The notes: a model not told the origin generated them from the sequence alone. A DNA stretch of 41,157 nt from DYTO01 sp040757795 (GCA_040757795.1 JBFLWG010000003.1:1-41157), one strand, 5' to 3'; shown: positions 8,222 to 17,269, counted from the first letter of the stretch. Made by a program: numbers and translations.

Positions 8222-10072
8222 ATGCTGATGACGGCCGACCCATGGGGCAGCTTCAGGGAGGATGTGTGCAGGGCGCTGGAGCTTGCGATATCGGAAATAA
8301 AGTGGAAGTCTCCCGTGCCCGTGCGCACCACCGTCGAAGAACCGCCAGACCAAAAGCTGGGGGACCTCGCGTCAACCATCTGCTTCGAGCTGGCTAAATC
8401 TCTTCACAAGTCCCCCCTTTGGATAGCCTCCGAAGTCCAAAAGGTGTTGAAACCAGCGGGGTTGATTTCAAGGGTTGAGATAACAGGGCATTACTTGAAT
8501 TTTTTCGTTGACATGCCCAAGCTTGCGGCACTGACGCTAGAGTCAATCGAGCAGAAGAAGGAAGGCTACGGGCGGGCGAAACCTGGAAATAAAAAAGTCG
8601 TGGTGGAACACACAAGCATCAACCCCACCAAGCCTCTCCACATAGGCCACTGCAGAAACGCCGTCCTTGGGGACACGATGGCCAGGATTTTGCAGGCTGC
8701 AGGCTACCGCGTGGAAATCCACAACTACATTGACGACATGGGGAGACAGGTCGCTGAAACCCTGCTGGCGCACAGGCTTGCCAAGCGGAAGCCAAGGGCC
8801 AAATTTGACCACATGCTTGGCCTGATATATGCCGAGATGCACAAGCGCTTGGAAACAGAGCCGGAACTTGACAAAAAAGTGAAGAAGATTCTGGCAGAGC
8901 TGGAAATGAAGGGAAAAAATGTTTCTACCGCCAAAAATCTGGCCGAGCGCTGCGTGAAGGCAAACCTCGAGACCACAGACAGAATGGGAGTAACTTACGA
9001 CCTTCTTGTCTGGGAAAGTGACATAGTGCGGGCGGGGCTTTTGGAGGAGTCCCTTGAAAAGCTGAAAAGGGCCAAGCGGCTGGTGGAAGGGGTAGGTGAA
9101 AGGGCCGGCACTCTCGTCCTGAAGCTGGATGATTTTGGTGTGGAGGACAAGGTACTTGTCCGTTCTGACGGCACGGCTGTTTACACCGCCCGGGACATAT
9201 CTTACCAGCTCTGGAAGCTCGGGGAGGCCGGGAAGGGGCTGAAGTTCAAACTTCACTCGCGCCGGGCTGATGGGCGCAAAACTTACTCGACTGCCAAAAG
9301 GGGCGGGACTGCTGCCGACTTCGGACACGCGGACATTGTTGTGAATGTAGTCGGGGCGGAGCAAAGATTCCCGCAAAAGGTTGTGTTTGCGGCCCTCCGG
9401 GCACTTGGTCTTGAGGAAGCGCACAAAAACTCGCGCCACCTCGCTTACGAGCATGTCTGGCTCCCTAGCGGCAGGTTCTCTGGCAGGAAAGGAACGTGGG
9501 TCGGATTCTCTGTAGACGATGTTCTGGAAGAGGCCGCGGCCCGAGCCATGGTGGTGGTTAAGGAACACGCCCCGAAAGAGAGTGCGGCTTTCTGGAAAAA
9601 GGCGGCGGAGTTTGTGGGGGTCGGCGCAGTCAGGTACTCGATGCTGAGCACTTCCGCTGAAAAGAAAATAGTCTTCAAGTGGGAGGACGCCTTGAACTTT
9701 GACAGGAACAGCGGGCCGGCGATACAATATTCTCACGCCAGGGCATGCAGCATACTCCGAAAGTCCAAGCGGAAGGGAGGGAAGCACCCGGATGAAATAT
9801 TCAGGCTTCCGCAGGAGCAGCGGCTGCTCAAGCTCCTTTCAAGGTTCCCGGGGGTTGTCAGAGAGGCTGGAGATGGACTTCAGCCACACTTGCTCGCGCT
9901 TTACGCCTCCGAGCTGGCGCTCGCTTTCAACACTTTTTACGAGGCCGCCCCGGTGATCGAGGCGGAGTCTCAGGAGCTAAAGGCCGCGAGGCTGAGACTG
10001 GTGAATTGCGTCAGGCTGGTTTTGCAAAACGCACTTGGGATCATGGGGATGGTCGCTCCTGAGCGGATGTGA
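8222..10072 (+). CDS. argS: Arginyl-tRNA synthetase
   Basis: Class I aminoacyl-tRNA synthetase charging tRNA-Arg. The HIGH signature is present (KPLHIGHCRNAVLGD, residues 138-152) in the ArgS-specific context NPTKPLHIGH, with the ArgS N-terminal domain before it and an alpha-helical anticodon-binding domain after about residue 480. The KMSKS equivalent is the weak loop FSGRKGTWVGF, as often in ArgS. Three in-frame starts lie within ten bases (TTG 8219, ATG 8222, ATG 8228); I chose ATG 8222. A GGAGGAT at 8199-8205 is rather far from all of them. The 3' end overlaps the convergent metallo-beta-lactamase gene by 32 nt. Confidence 0.96.
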   Translation: MLMTADPWGSFREDVCRALELAISEIKWKSPVPVRTTVEEPPDQKLGDLASTICFELAKSLHKSPLWIASEVQKVLKPAGLISRVEITGHYLNFFVDMPKLAALTLESIEQKKEGYGRAKPGNKKVVVEHTSINPTKPLHIGHCRNAVLGDTMARILQAAGYRVEIHNYIDDMGRQVAETLLAHRLAKRKPRAKFDHMLGLIYAEMHKRLETEPELDKKVKKILAELEMKGKNVSTAKNLAERCVKANLETTDRMGVTYDLLVWESDIVRAGLLEESLEKLKRAKRLVEGVGERAGTLVLKLDDFGVEDKVLVRSDGTAVYTARDISYQLWKLGEAGKGLKFKLHSRRADGRKTYSTAKRGGTAADFGHADIVVNVVGAEQRFPQKVVFAALRALGLEEAHKNSRHLAYEHVWLPSGRFSGRKGTWVGFSVDDVLEEAAARAMVVVKEHAPKESAAFWKKAAEFVGVGAVRYSMLSTSAEKKIVFKWEDALNFDRNSGPAIQYSHARACSILRKSKRKGGKHPDEIFRLPQEQRLLKLLSRFPGVVREAGDGLQPHLLALYASELALAFNTFYEAAPVIEAESQELKAARLRLVNCVRLVLQNALGIMGMVAPERM

Positions 10073-11051
10073 GCTGAAGCCCTTCTTTGAACTCTCCCTT
10101 TTCCAAACGGCTGTACCAGCCGCGCTCGACCGGTTCATTGGCGTGTAATTCCCGACGGCGCGCCTCAAGAAGCTGGGGTTCATGCCCGACCAGCTCCGAC
10201 GCCGTGGAGAGCCTGTGCCCCTTTTTCTCGGCTTCCGACGCCGCCGGCTTCAGGAAATCCAGATAGTCTAGAGACCTCAATAGGTGGTGATCGACTACAA
10301 CCAGAGGGACCCTGCTCACGAGCTCTTTTATGTTTTCTAGAGCCCTGGCCATGTCCCCCGGCTCGACCCTGAACCCTTGCAGGTACAGCGGGGGGCCGCC
10401 AAGTATGACTGCGCTGGGGTTCTCGTTCAAAATCAACTGCAAAGTTCCCCTCTCGATTGGGCCTTGTACATCCGAGGCGTGAACAAGAACCGCGTCCTCT
10501 GTTTTAACCGACAACATCAGCACATAACCTATCTCGGCGCCTTCAGGGCCGTGGGAAACCGGCTTTGAGAACTCCAGCCTTGTCCCCCCAAACTCGAATT
10601 TTTGCCCGTCGGCGGACTTCATGTCCGCGATCCTGGAGTTCAGCTTCCAGAACATGTAGCCTCTCTTTCTCTGGCTCGGGTTTATGTTCGAGGAGGTGTC
10701 CTTCGCCATTATCATCTTGCCCCTGTACAGCCTTTCGGCCATCTCTGGAGAACTCCATACCAGCCCCCAATCCTCGAAGTTTGGCGTGTAATGGTCGAAG
10801 TGGTAGTGGCTCACAGTGATAACATCGGCCCTGCGGCCCGCTTCCTGAATCCTTTGCTTGGCTCGCACCAATGCGAGGTACTCCTTGGGGTGCGGAGCCA
10901 GGCTGAACCTCTGGCCGAGGGCCGCCCCTGGGTCCACGAGGATTTTTACATCGTCGGTCTCCACAAAAGTGGCCATGCTCCTCGCACCGAAGCTCTCGAA
11001 CGCCAAAGGTGTGGCCCTTATCCCCCCGCCGCCTACAGGAACCGGCTCCAT
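10041..11051 (-). CDS. Metallo-beta-lactamase-fold hydrolase, UPF0282-like
   Basis: A 336-residue protein with an MBL fold resembling the archaeal UPF0282 group, whose function is not established. The metal-binding motif is SHYHFDHYTPN (HxHxDH), preceded by ILVDPGAALGQRF and followed by VSHGPEG, VHASDVQGP and VVVDHHLLRS, which would supply further ligands. The ATG start has GGTGA just upstream. It is divergent from the PAC2 gene with a shared TTAAATT, and its last 32 nt are antisense to the end of argS. Confidence 0.85.
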   Translation of the reverse strand: MEPVPVGGGGIRATPLAFESFGARSMATFVETDDVKILVDPGAALGQRFSLAPHPKEYLALVRAKQRIQEAGRRADVITVSHYHFDHYTPNFEDWGLVWSSPEMAERLYRGKMIMAKDTSSNINPSQRKRGYMFWKLNSRIADMKSADGQKFEFGGTRLEFSKPVSHGPEGAEIGYVLMLSVKTEDAVLVHASDVQGPIERGTLQLILNENPSAVILGGPPLYLQGFRVEPGDMARALENIKELVSRVPLVVVDHHLLRSLDYLDFLKPAASEAEKKGHRLSTASELVGHEPQLLEARRRELHANEPVERGWYSRLEKGEFKEGLQLTSAQERPSP

Positions 11052-11078
11052 TTCACCAAAAACACTTCTCGCGCACCC

Positions 11079-11085
11079 TTAAATT
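11079..11085. promoter_or_regulatory. Shared TATA-like box between MBL and PAC2 genes
   Basis: TTAAATT lies about 31 nt from the ATG at 11051 (minus) and 26 nt from the ATG at 11108 (plus), the spacing expected for leaderless archaeal transcripts in both directions within a 56-nt gap. Confidence 0.5.
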
Positions 11086-11107
11086 CAGGCGAATCAACCC
11101 CTAAACA

Positions 11108-11842
11108 ATGCCGATAAACCTGAACTATTTGGGCAAGCCGAAGCTGAAAAATCCCGCGATGGTCGCTGGCCTCCCCGGCATAGCGAACGTTGGGAAGGTG
11201 GCTGCCGAGTTTCTCATCCATGACCTGGGGGCGCAGAAGTTCTTGGAGCTTACTTCTGAACACTTCCCGGAGTGGGCTCTTCCCGACAAGGGGGGGATCA
11301 GGGCGATGAAAATGGAGTTCTTCCATGCGAGGCCGGAGGGGACGAAAAACGACCTTGTCATAATGACGGCCGACGCCCAAGCTGCCACCCCGAAGGGCCA
11401 GTACATGCTGACTGAGGAAATCCTTGGGCTCGCGGAAGAGCATGGGATAAAGACGGTCGCAACTATGGCCGCTTACGTCATCTCTCCCGAGGAAACTAGA
11501 AAGAAACTCGTTCTCGGCGCCGCATCAAACCAAAAGATGGTCGATCTCCTTAAAAAAAAGGGAGTCGAAATACTGACAAATGGGATGATAGTGGGGATGA
11601 ACGGGATGCTTCCTGGGTTTGCGGCTTTGAGGGGGATGGACGGCTTTTGTCTTTTAGGTGTGACAGACGGCGGGATTGTTGACCCAAAAGCTTCTGCAGA
11701 GGTGGTGCAGGCGATGGCCTCCATCTTCGATTTCAAGGTAGACACAAGCGACTTGGAAATGCACGCTGCTGTGGCCGCCAAAATAAAGCCTCCGGAAGTC
11801 AGGGGGGCTGAGGCTGAAGAGGAACTGAGCTATATCCGCTAG
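11108..11842 (+). CDS. PAC2-family proteasome assembly chaperone-like protein
   Basis: A 244-residue PAC2-domain protein (COG2047-type). Such archaeal proteins assist or bind the 20S proteasome. The family signature GLPGIANVGKVAAEFLI is near residues 21-37, and VGMNGMLPGFAALRG is in the second half. Archaeal PbaA ends in a proteasome-docking HbYX motif; here the protein ends YIR, with Tyr third from last, so that docking motif is not in the usual register. The psmB gene is elsewhere in the window. Its last 44 nt overlap the convergent phospholipase-like gene. Confidence 0.88.
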   Translation: MPINLNYLGKPKLKNPAMVAGLPGIANVGKVAAEFLIHDLGAQKFLELTSEHFPEWALPDKGGIRAMKMEFFHARPEGTKNDLVIMTADAQAATPKGQYMLTEEILGLAEEHGIKTVATMAAYVISPEETRKKLVLGAASNQKMVDLLKKKGVEILTNGMIVGMNGMLPGFAALRGMDGFCLLGVTDGGIVDPKASAEVVQAMASIFDFKVDTSDLEMHAAVAAKIKPPEVRGAEAEEELSYIR

Positions 11843-12578
11843 ACTTGCCGTGCCTGTAATGCCTGTAGAAGGCGGCGGCTGCCACGACCAAAATTACAAT
11901 TGCCGCTGTCGCCGCGAGCCCCAAATTTATCGGCTGATTCAGCTGCTCCGGCTGCATCTGAGGACTGATGCCGAGCGCTTGGGACCAAGAGTTGTACGTG
12001 TAAGATGCCGCCAAGTCCACGCCTTCGCTGACTATATTTGGGTCGCGAGTGCTCTGCCAGCTCTGCCACTTGGCTGAGGCTCCATTGTAGTACTCTGCCA
12101 GTTTCTGCTCAAGATTGAAGCCTGCGATACCCCAGGGTTCTGCTGGGTAGAACTGCTCCCCCTGAGCCTCGTAAACCTCGTGCAGGTTCGTCCAGTCTAT
12201 GTTGTGCACCAGCGTGACGGAATCAGAGATCAAGTGGGCAGCTATACCCAAATAGAGGGCGGCGTTCTCAAGGTCGTTTTCCAGGTATCTGTTCTCGGCC
12301 TGTTTGAGCCAGTTGTCCGCTTGGGCCCTTGATGCCGGCTGGATGTGCCCGGAACTGGGGAATGTCCGGCCTGAGGGGTCCGGAGTGGTGCGGTACCTGT
12401 CAGGCCAAACGGCACCTTCCTGGACAGTGGTATAACTCAAAAGAAGCCTCAGGTTGTCCGGAAGCTTTTGATGGGCTGCCTCGGCAATATCCTGATGGGT
12501 CTTGCCGTTCCAGGCTTGGGCGCCTCTTGCCGTCGCCAGCAGCAGGAGCACGCAGAACGCTAGGCAGGCTCCTCTCAT
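11799..12578 (-). CDS. Secreted zinc-dependent phospholipase C/S1-P1 nuclease-fold protein, membrane-anchored
   Basis: A 259-residue protein in the phospholipase C/P1 nuclease fold, which uses a three-zinc cluster to cleave phosphodiesters. The ATG at 12578 is chosen because it opens a signal peptide (MRGACLAFCVLLLLATARGA) whose cleavage before AWNGKTH would bring Trp close to the mature N-terminus, where the family uses the terminal Trp as a zinc ligand. Other candidate ligands follow in family order: His in WNGKTH, Asp in VWPD, His in SGHIQ, then AAHLISD, LVHNID and LHEVYE. A C-terminal helix (LGLAATAAIVILVVAAAAF) and basic segment should anchor it to the outer face of the membrane. The substrate cannot be read from the sequence. 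Its C-terminal tail is antisense to the end of the PAC2 gene. Confidence 0.8.
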   Translation of the reverse strand: MRGACLAFCVLLLLATARGAQAWNGKTHQDIAEAAHQKLPDNLRLLLSYTTVQEGAVWPDRYRTTPDPSGRTFPSSGHIQPASRAQADNWLKQAENRYLENDLENAALYLGIAAHLISDSVTLVHNIDWTNLHEVYEAQGEQFYPAEPWGIAGFNLEQKLAEYYNGASAKWQSWQSTRDPNIVSEGVDLAASYTYNSWSQALGISPQMQPEQLNQPINLGLAATAAIVILVVAAAAFYRHYRHGKSSGYSSVPLQPQPP

Positions 12579-12657
12579 CAAGTGTTTGTGGAAGGCGGGG
12601 CAAAAATGCGTTGCGAAAGCCTCGAAAGGAGGCTCCGCAAGTCTCAAAAGGAACCGT

Positions 12658-13821
12658 ATGAAGAAAAATTGTGTCTGCATGTCAGAGATGTCCAAGAATG
12701 AGATGAAAAATATCGCGGCGAGATTCGTCAAGCACTCAATGAAGATAGGAAAAAAAGGAGGGCGCTACGAGGCCGTCAGGATAGTATACAACAGGACCGA
12801 CCCCAGTTGCGAGATGTTCGCCCAGAAAGTCGAGGAGGAGTGCTGGAAGGCCGGGGCCCACACCCTTTTCTTTGGCTATTCATCGGAAAGGCAGAGGATG
12901 GGCTACCTGCTGAAGCCAGACGCCTCGCTGAAGGAGATGGGGCCCTTTGCCGAGGCTGTCGCCAGGCGGGCCGATGCATCCATTTTCATCGGAGAGGAGG
13001 ACGACCCCAACTGGGCAAGGGGGCTGGCCTCAAAAGTCAAGCTTGCGGCGTCGGTCAGGCTGAAGATCAGGGACATAATGGACAGGAGAAAGACGCGGTG
13101 GGCATTGTTCGGGTGGCCTGTGCCGGGTGCCGCAAACGCTTACGGGATCCCGGTCGGGCGCTTCAGGAAGATATTTTTCAGGAGCATACGGCAAACATTC
13201 GGCCGCGAGCTTTCTAGGCTCTGCAGGATTTACTCAGAAGCATTGACGGGTGGGGATATCGTGAGGATAGTGGATGACGACGGCACCGACCTGAGCTTCA
13301 GCATCAGAGGGCGGCCAGTGTTGAAGGACGATGGTGTAATTTCAGAGGAGGACATCAGGAGGGGGGACGTCGGGCTAAATATTCCCGCGGGGGAGGTCTT
13401 CATGGCGCCGATTGAAACTTCCGCGAATGGCAAGATCAAGTTTGAAAAGGTGTCCATCCCGGGCTTCGGCAAACTGGAAGGGCTTGAGATAGACTTCAAA
13501 AACGGAAAATTGGAGGATTACTGCGCTGAGGCGGGCGAGAAAAACCTGACGAATTTTCTGAACGCTAACGTCGGGGAGAAGGACCGCATAGCGGAGTTTG
13601 GAATAGGGACGAACAAAGGGGCTGAGTACACCGGCGGCAGCATAATAATCGATGAAAAGATATTTGGCACCATCCACATCGCGATCGGGAACAACAGAGG
13701 CGCCTACCACGGTAGGAACAGGGCATCAAGCCACCTAGACATGATTAAAAACATGGCCCGTGGAGAAGTTATCGTGGACGGGAAGACCATCATGGAGAAA
13801 GGCAAACCAAGGAAGGGATAA
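12658..13821 (+). CDS. M29-like aminopeptidase (leucyl aminopeptidase type)
   Basis: A 387-residue metallopeptidase resembling family M29, cytoplasmic enzymes that remove N-terminal residues from peptides. Candidate metal ligands are in the expected order: Glu in VFMAPIET, Glu in IAEFGIGTN, His in GTIHIAIG, and His and Asp in SSHLDMI near the C-terminus. The frame is open further upstream but that region is antisense to the signal peptide of the divergent gene, so I start at ATG 12658; ATGs at 12679 and 12688 are alternatives. A small membrane protein follows after one base, so the two are co-transcribed. Confidence 0.88.
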   Translation: MKKNCVCMSEMSKNEMKNIAARFVKHSMKIGKKGGRYEAVRIVYNRTDPSCEMFAQKVEEECWKAGAHTLFFGYSSERQRMGYLLKPDASLKEMGPFAEAVARRADASIFIGEEDDPNWARGLASKVKLAASVRLKIRDIMDRRKTRWALFGWPVPGAANAYGIPVGRFRKIFFRSIRQTFGRELSRLCRIYSEALTGGDIVRIVDDDGTDLSFSIRGRPVLKDDGVISEEDIRRGDVGLNIPAGEVFMAPIETSANGKIKFEKVSIPGFGKLEGLEIDFKNGKLEDYCAEAGEKNLTNFLNANVGEKDRIAEFGIGTNKGAEYTGGSIIIDEKIFGTIHIAIGNNRGAYHGRNRASSHLDMIKNMARGEVIVDGKTIMEKGKPRKG

Positions 13822-13822
13822 C

Positions 13823-14032
13823 ATGGATCTGCAAACTTTTCTGTTCATCTTGGAGCTTCTGGTGCTGTTTATTGAGGTTACAATTCTGGTGATAATACTT
13901 CACGCGCATTACCGCAAATTGGACGAACATGACCAGGCGCTGAAAAATCACGTGAAAGAACTGAGGAAACATTCGGCCGAACTTGAAAAACACGCACAAC
14001 TCATGAAAAAATCAAGGAAGAGTGCACATTGA
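13823..14032 (+). CDS. Small membrane protein with coiled coil
   Basis: Unrecognised 69-residue protein. One hydrophobic helix (FILELLVLFIEVTILVIIL) is followed by a charged heptad-like segment with repeated Lys-His spacing (KNHVKELRKH, AELEKHAQL) that should form a coiled coil. The ATG lies one base after the stop of the aminopeptidase and GGAAGGGAT is just upstream, so it is translated from the same message. It may act as an anchor or oligomerisation factor; that is inference only. Confidence 0.7.
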   Translation: MDLQTFLFILELLVLFIEVTILVIILHAHYRKLDEHDQALKNHVKELRKHSAELEKHAQLMKKSRKSAH

Positions 14033-14048
14033 AGCTGTGCCAGCAAAT

Positions 14049-15998
14049 CTAGCTGGGTCCCTTATAACCCACCTTTTTCTTCAGAACTTCGACCGACTCC
14101 GGGTTCAGCAGGGTGGTGGTGTCCCCTATCGGGTCGTTCGTCAACAGGGCTTTCAGAATGCGCCTCATGATCTTCCCGCTCCTGGTCTTCGGCAGCTCAT
14201 CAACTATGAAAACCTGCTCCGGCCTAGCGATTGGCCCCATGACCTTGCCAACGTGGGCCACGAGTTCCTTTGCGAGAGCCTCGGACGGCTTGACCCCCTG
14301 CTTCAGGATGACATATGCCATGGGGGTCTCCCCCTTTATCGGGTGTGGCTTGGGTATCACGGCGCTCTCTGAAACTGCGTCATGCCTGTTCATGGCGTCC
14401 TCGAGCTCGGCCGTGGAGAGCCTGTGTCCCGCCACCTTCATCACGTCGTCAACCCTTCCTGTGACCCTTATACACCCGTAAGAGACTCTCCTTGCGCCAT
14501 CCCCGGTGAAGTAAAAGCGGTTGTTGTACTTGCCCCAGTAGGTCTGGCGGTACTTGTCATCTGCCTTGTAGAGTCCTCTGAGCATCCCCGGCGCAACTGG
14601 AGGTATCTGGACGAGATAACCTGCGGGTGCCGGCTTACCATCCTCGTCCACCACTTCCGCTTTTGTGCCTGGGAAGCTCCTCCCGGAGACTGTTGGTATG
14701 AAAGGACCTATGCCAGGCAGGCTCATCATCAATGTGCCTCCCGTCTCTGTCTGCCACCAAGTATCAGTTATCAGGCACCTCCCGCCGCCGATGTTGTTGA
14801 AGTACCACAGCCAAGCCTCCTGGTCTATCGGCTCGCCAACGGTCCCAAGCAGGCGAATTGTGCTCAGGTCATGCTTCTTTGGCCACTCCACTCCCAGCTG
14901 CACGAACATCCTTATGGCGGTCGGTGCGGTGTAGAAAACCGTGACTTTATTTTTCTCAACTATGTCCCACCAGCGGTCTGGGGCCGGGAAGTCTGGGGAG
15001 CCTTCGTAGACGAGCATGCTGATGCCGTTGAGCAGCGGCCCGTAACAAGCGTATGAGTGCCCGGTGACCCATCCTATGTCGGAGGTACACCAGAAGAGGT
15101 CATCGTCATGCAGGTCAAATACCCATTTTGCCGTCCAGTATACTTGTGTGGCATAGCCGCCCGTAGTGTGGATGACACCCTTCGGCCTTCCTGTCGTGCC
15201 GGATGTGTACAACAAGAACAGCATGTCCTCGGCATCCATCACCTCGGGCTCGCAGGTCGGCCCAGCCTTTTTCACGAGCTCGTGCCACCAGAGGTCGCGC
15301 CCTTCCACCATTTTGACATCGTTGCCGGCGCGCTTCACCACCACCACCTTCTCGACGCTCGTTCCCTTGATCCCTTCGTCGGCGTTTGCCTTGAGGTTCA
15401 CCATCTTTCCGCGACGGTAGTAACCGTCGGATGTGACGAGGACCTTCGCCCCTGCGTCCTCTAGCCTAACGCGGAGGGAGTCGCTGCTGAAGGCCGAAAA
15501 CACGACGCTGTGAACGGCACCGATCCTAGCGCACGCCAGCATGGCAATCTGCCCCTCAGGGATTAGCGGGAGGTAGATTCCGACTCTGTCGCCTTTCTTC
15601 ACGCCCAAGCTCTTCAAAACATTTGCGAAGCGGTTTACCTGGTCGTACAGCTCATTGTAAGTGATTTTTCTCGTGCTTTCCTCAACCGGCTCCGGGACCC
15701 AAAGTATTGCTGTCTTGTCTCCTTTCCCGGCCTTGATGTGGCGGTCAACAGCATTGTAACAAACGTTGAGCTTCCCGCCCACGAACCATTTGAAGTAGGG
15801 GAGGTTCTCCTCGTAGGTCTTGTCCCACTTCTTGAACCACTCGAGCCCCTCAGCTGCGAGTTTCCCCCAGAAGGCCACCGGGTCCTTTGCGGCCGTGTCG
15901 TAAATTGAGGAGTCGCTTACCCAGGCCCGGCGCTTCATGTCCTCCGACGGCCACCAAACGTTTTTCTCTTTCGTATCTTCTACAATCCATTTCTGCAC
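14049..15998 (-). CDS. acsA: Acetyl-CoA synthetase, AMP-forming
   Basis: Converts acetate, CoA and ATP to acetyl-CoA, AMP and diphosphate. The 649-residue length matches the family. Motifs include the adenylate-forming P-loop LLYTSGTTGRPKGVIHTTGG, the A5-like ITDTWWQTETGG that sets acetate specificity in Acs (the Trp is conserved), FTGDGARR, and the C-terminal catalytic lysine in KTRSGKIMRR. The GTG start at 15998 has AGAGGT six bases upstream. It is divergent from the thiolase operon, which uses acetyl-CoA. In archaea many acetate users have this enzyme, and it can also scavenge acetate made by CoA transferase reactions. Confidence 0.97.
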   Translation of the reverse strand: MQKWIVEDTKEKNVWWPSEDMKRRAWVSDSSIYDTAAKDPVAFWGKLAAEGLEWFKKWDKTYEENLPYFKWFVGGKLNVCYNAVDRHIKAGKGDKTAILWVPEPVEESTRKITYNELYDQVNRFANVLKSLGVKKGDRVGIYLPLIPEGQIAMLACARIGAVHSVVFSAFSSDSLRVRLEDAGAKVLVTSDGYYRRGKMVNLKANADEGIKGTSVEKVVVVKRAGNDVKMVEGRDLWWHELVKKAGPTCEPEVMDAEDMLFLLYTSGTTGRPKGVIHTTGGYATQVYWTAKWVFDLHDDDLFWCTSDIGWVTGHSYACYGPLLNGISMLVYEGSPDFPAPDRWWDIVEKNKVTVFYTAPTAIRMFVQLGVEWPKKHDLSTIRLLGTVGEPIDQEAWLWYFNNIGGGRCLITDTWWQTETGGTLMMSLPGIGPFIPTVSGRSFPGTKAEVVDEDGKPAPAGYLVQIPPVAPGMLRGLYKADDKYRQTYWGKYNNRFYFTGDGARRVSYGCIRVTGRVDDVMKVAGHRLSTAELEDAMNRHDAVSESAVIPKPHPIKGETPMAYVILKQGVKPSEALAKELVAHVGKVMGPIARPEQVFIVDELPKTRSGKIMRRILKALLTNDPIGDTTTLLNPESVEVLKKKVGYKGPS

Positions 15999-16085
15999 AA
16001 AATGACCTCTTTTTTCAAGCTTTTTTCTGCCTCCAAATATCTTTTTTTAGGGTATTAATCCCTTTTGACTGATTCCCGGATAATT

Positions 16086-16093
16086 ATTTAAAA
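16086..16093 (+). promoter_or_regulatory. TATA box of the thiolase operon
   Basis: ATTTAAAA lies 30-37 nt before the thiolase ATG at 16123. Transcription would start near 16115, giving a very short leader. Confidence 0.5.
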
Positions 16094-16122
16094 CCAGTGA
16101 ATGAGGGAGTCATGGCGATTAG

Positions 16123-17265
16123 ATGGATGTCGGGATTGTTTCGTATGGCCACACAAAATATGGTGTGCTGAAGGAGGACACTCCCGAGCTCATACAGGCG
16201 GGGGTAGACCAATGCATAGCCAATGTCGACAAAGGCATTGACAGGAAGGAAATAGGGCTTGTCATCGCGAGCTGTGTGGACAACCAGTTCTCAAACCAGC
16301 ACCAGACTGGAACATTGGCTTGGAGATATTTGAAAAATCCTGACGCTGAGGGGTTCAGGGTCGAGGCTGGCTGCTCTAGCGGCAGCGTGGCAATATATCA
16401 GGCTTGGAAGATGATTCAAGCAGGGTATGTGAAGAACGCGCTTGTTGTCGGCTTTGAGAAGATGAGCCGACTTTCAACCGAAGCGGCGACTGCGGCGCTC
16501 TGCAGGGGTGGCTCCCCCGAAGAGATAAAACTCGGGATACCGCAGCCCGCCTGTTATGCTTTGATGGCGCAGCTTTACATGCAGAAGTCCGGGGCTACCG
16601 ACGAGGACTTTGCTCTGATATCTGTCAAGAACCACGACAATGCCCTGAAGAACCCATGGGCCCACCTGCACAAGAAGATCACCGTGGCGGACGTGGTGAA
16701 CTCGAGAATGATCGCTACCCCGATAAGGCTCTTCCACTGCTGCCCGATCAGCGACGGCGCAGCGTCTCTGATGCTGAGCGCGGAACCGAAAAAATACACT
16801 GACTCGCCGGTTTACATCAACATGGGCTGGGGCCACGACGGGATGGGGGTTTCTGAGAGGGCAGACCCAACTTTCATCAATGCTTCCAGAATAGCTGCTG
16901 ACAACGTTTACAAAGCTGCGAACATCGGGCCGAAACAGATACAAATCGCGGAGGTGCACGACGCGTTTACCCCGGTCGAACTCATGTGTTATGAAGCGCT
17001 TGGATTTGCAAAGAAGTACGAGGGGCCCAAGCTTGTGAGGGAAGGCGTGGTGATGCGAGAGGGGAAACTGCCGGTCAACGTGAGCGGAGGGCTCAAGGCC
17101 AAGGGCCATCCGGTTGGAGCGACCGGGGTTGGCAGCGTGGTCGAGGTCTTCTTGCAGCTCCGCGGGCAGGCGGGAGAGAAACAGGTGTCGGGCGTGGAAA
17201 CTGGGCTGGTGGAGCAGCACGGGGGAACTGGGTCCATTTCAGTGGTCTCCCTGCTGAGAAGGTGA
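16123..17265 (+). CDS. Archaeal SCP2-type thiolase (acetyl-CoA C-acetyltransferase)
   Basis: Condenses two acetyl-CoA to acetoacetyl-CoA, or cleaves 3-ketoacyl-CoA. The nucleophile is Cys84 in EAGCSSGSVAI, with catalytic histidines at 279 (EVHDAFTP) and 329 (GLKAKGHPVGATG). The C-terminal motif is QHGGTGS rather than the second-cysteine CxG of classical thiolases, as in SCP2-type and archaeal enzymes. In many archaea this enzyme forms a complex with a DUF35 protein and HMG-CoA synthase. Here no HMG-CoA synthase follows; a DUF35-like domain is fused to the next gene instead, four bases downstream. The length of 380 residues is normal. Confidence 0.92.
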   Translation: MDVGIVSYGHTKYGVLKEDTPELIQAGVDQCIANVDKGIDRKEIGLVIASCVDNQFSNQHQTGTLAWRYLKNPDAEGFRVEAGCSSGSVAIYQAWKMIQAGYVKNALVVGFEKMSRLSTEAATAALCRGGSPEEIKLGIPQPACYALMAQLYMQKSGATDEDFALISVKNHDNALKNPWAHLHKKITVADVVNSRMIATPIRLFHCCPISDGAASLMLSAEPKKYTDSPVYINMGWGHDGMGVSERADPTFINASRIAADNVYKAANIGPKQIQIAEVHDAFTPVELMCYEALGFAKKYEGPKLVREGVVMREGKLPVNVSGGLKAKGHPVGATGVGSVVEVFLQLRGQAGEKQVSGVETGLVEQHGGTGSISVVSLLRR

Positions 17266-17269
17266 AAGA

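Noticed and set aside
8543..9787. 414-codon open frame on the minus strand
   Set aside because: Fully antisense to argS; its protein has no recognisable domain and its composition follows from GC-rich codons on the other strand.
12502..12657. Upstream extension of the aminopeptidase frame
   Set aside because: It is antisense to the signal peptide of the divergent phospholipase-like gene and does not look like an enzyme N-terminus.
14040..14056. CCAGC/GCTGG stem overlapping the acsA stop as a terminator
   Set aside because: Only five base pairs and no T-run follows, so it may be chance.
16048..16064. AGGG-TATTAAT-CCCT repeat between acsA and the thiolase operon as an operator
   Set aside because: Arms of only four bases; too short to support without conservation data.
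16474..17220. 248-codon minus-strand frame
   Set aside because: Antisense to the thiolase gene, which has intact active-site motifs; low-complexity His/Arg-rich product.
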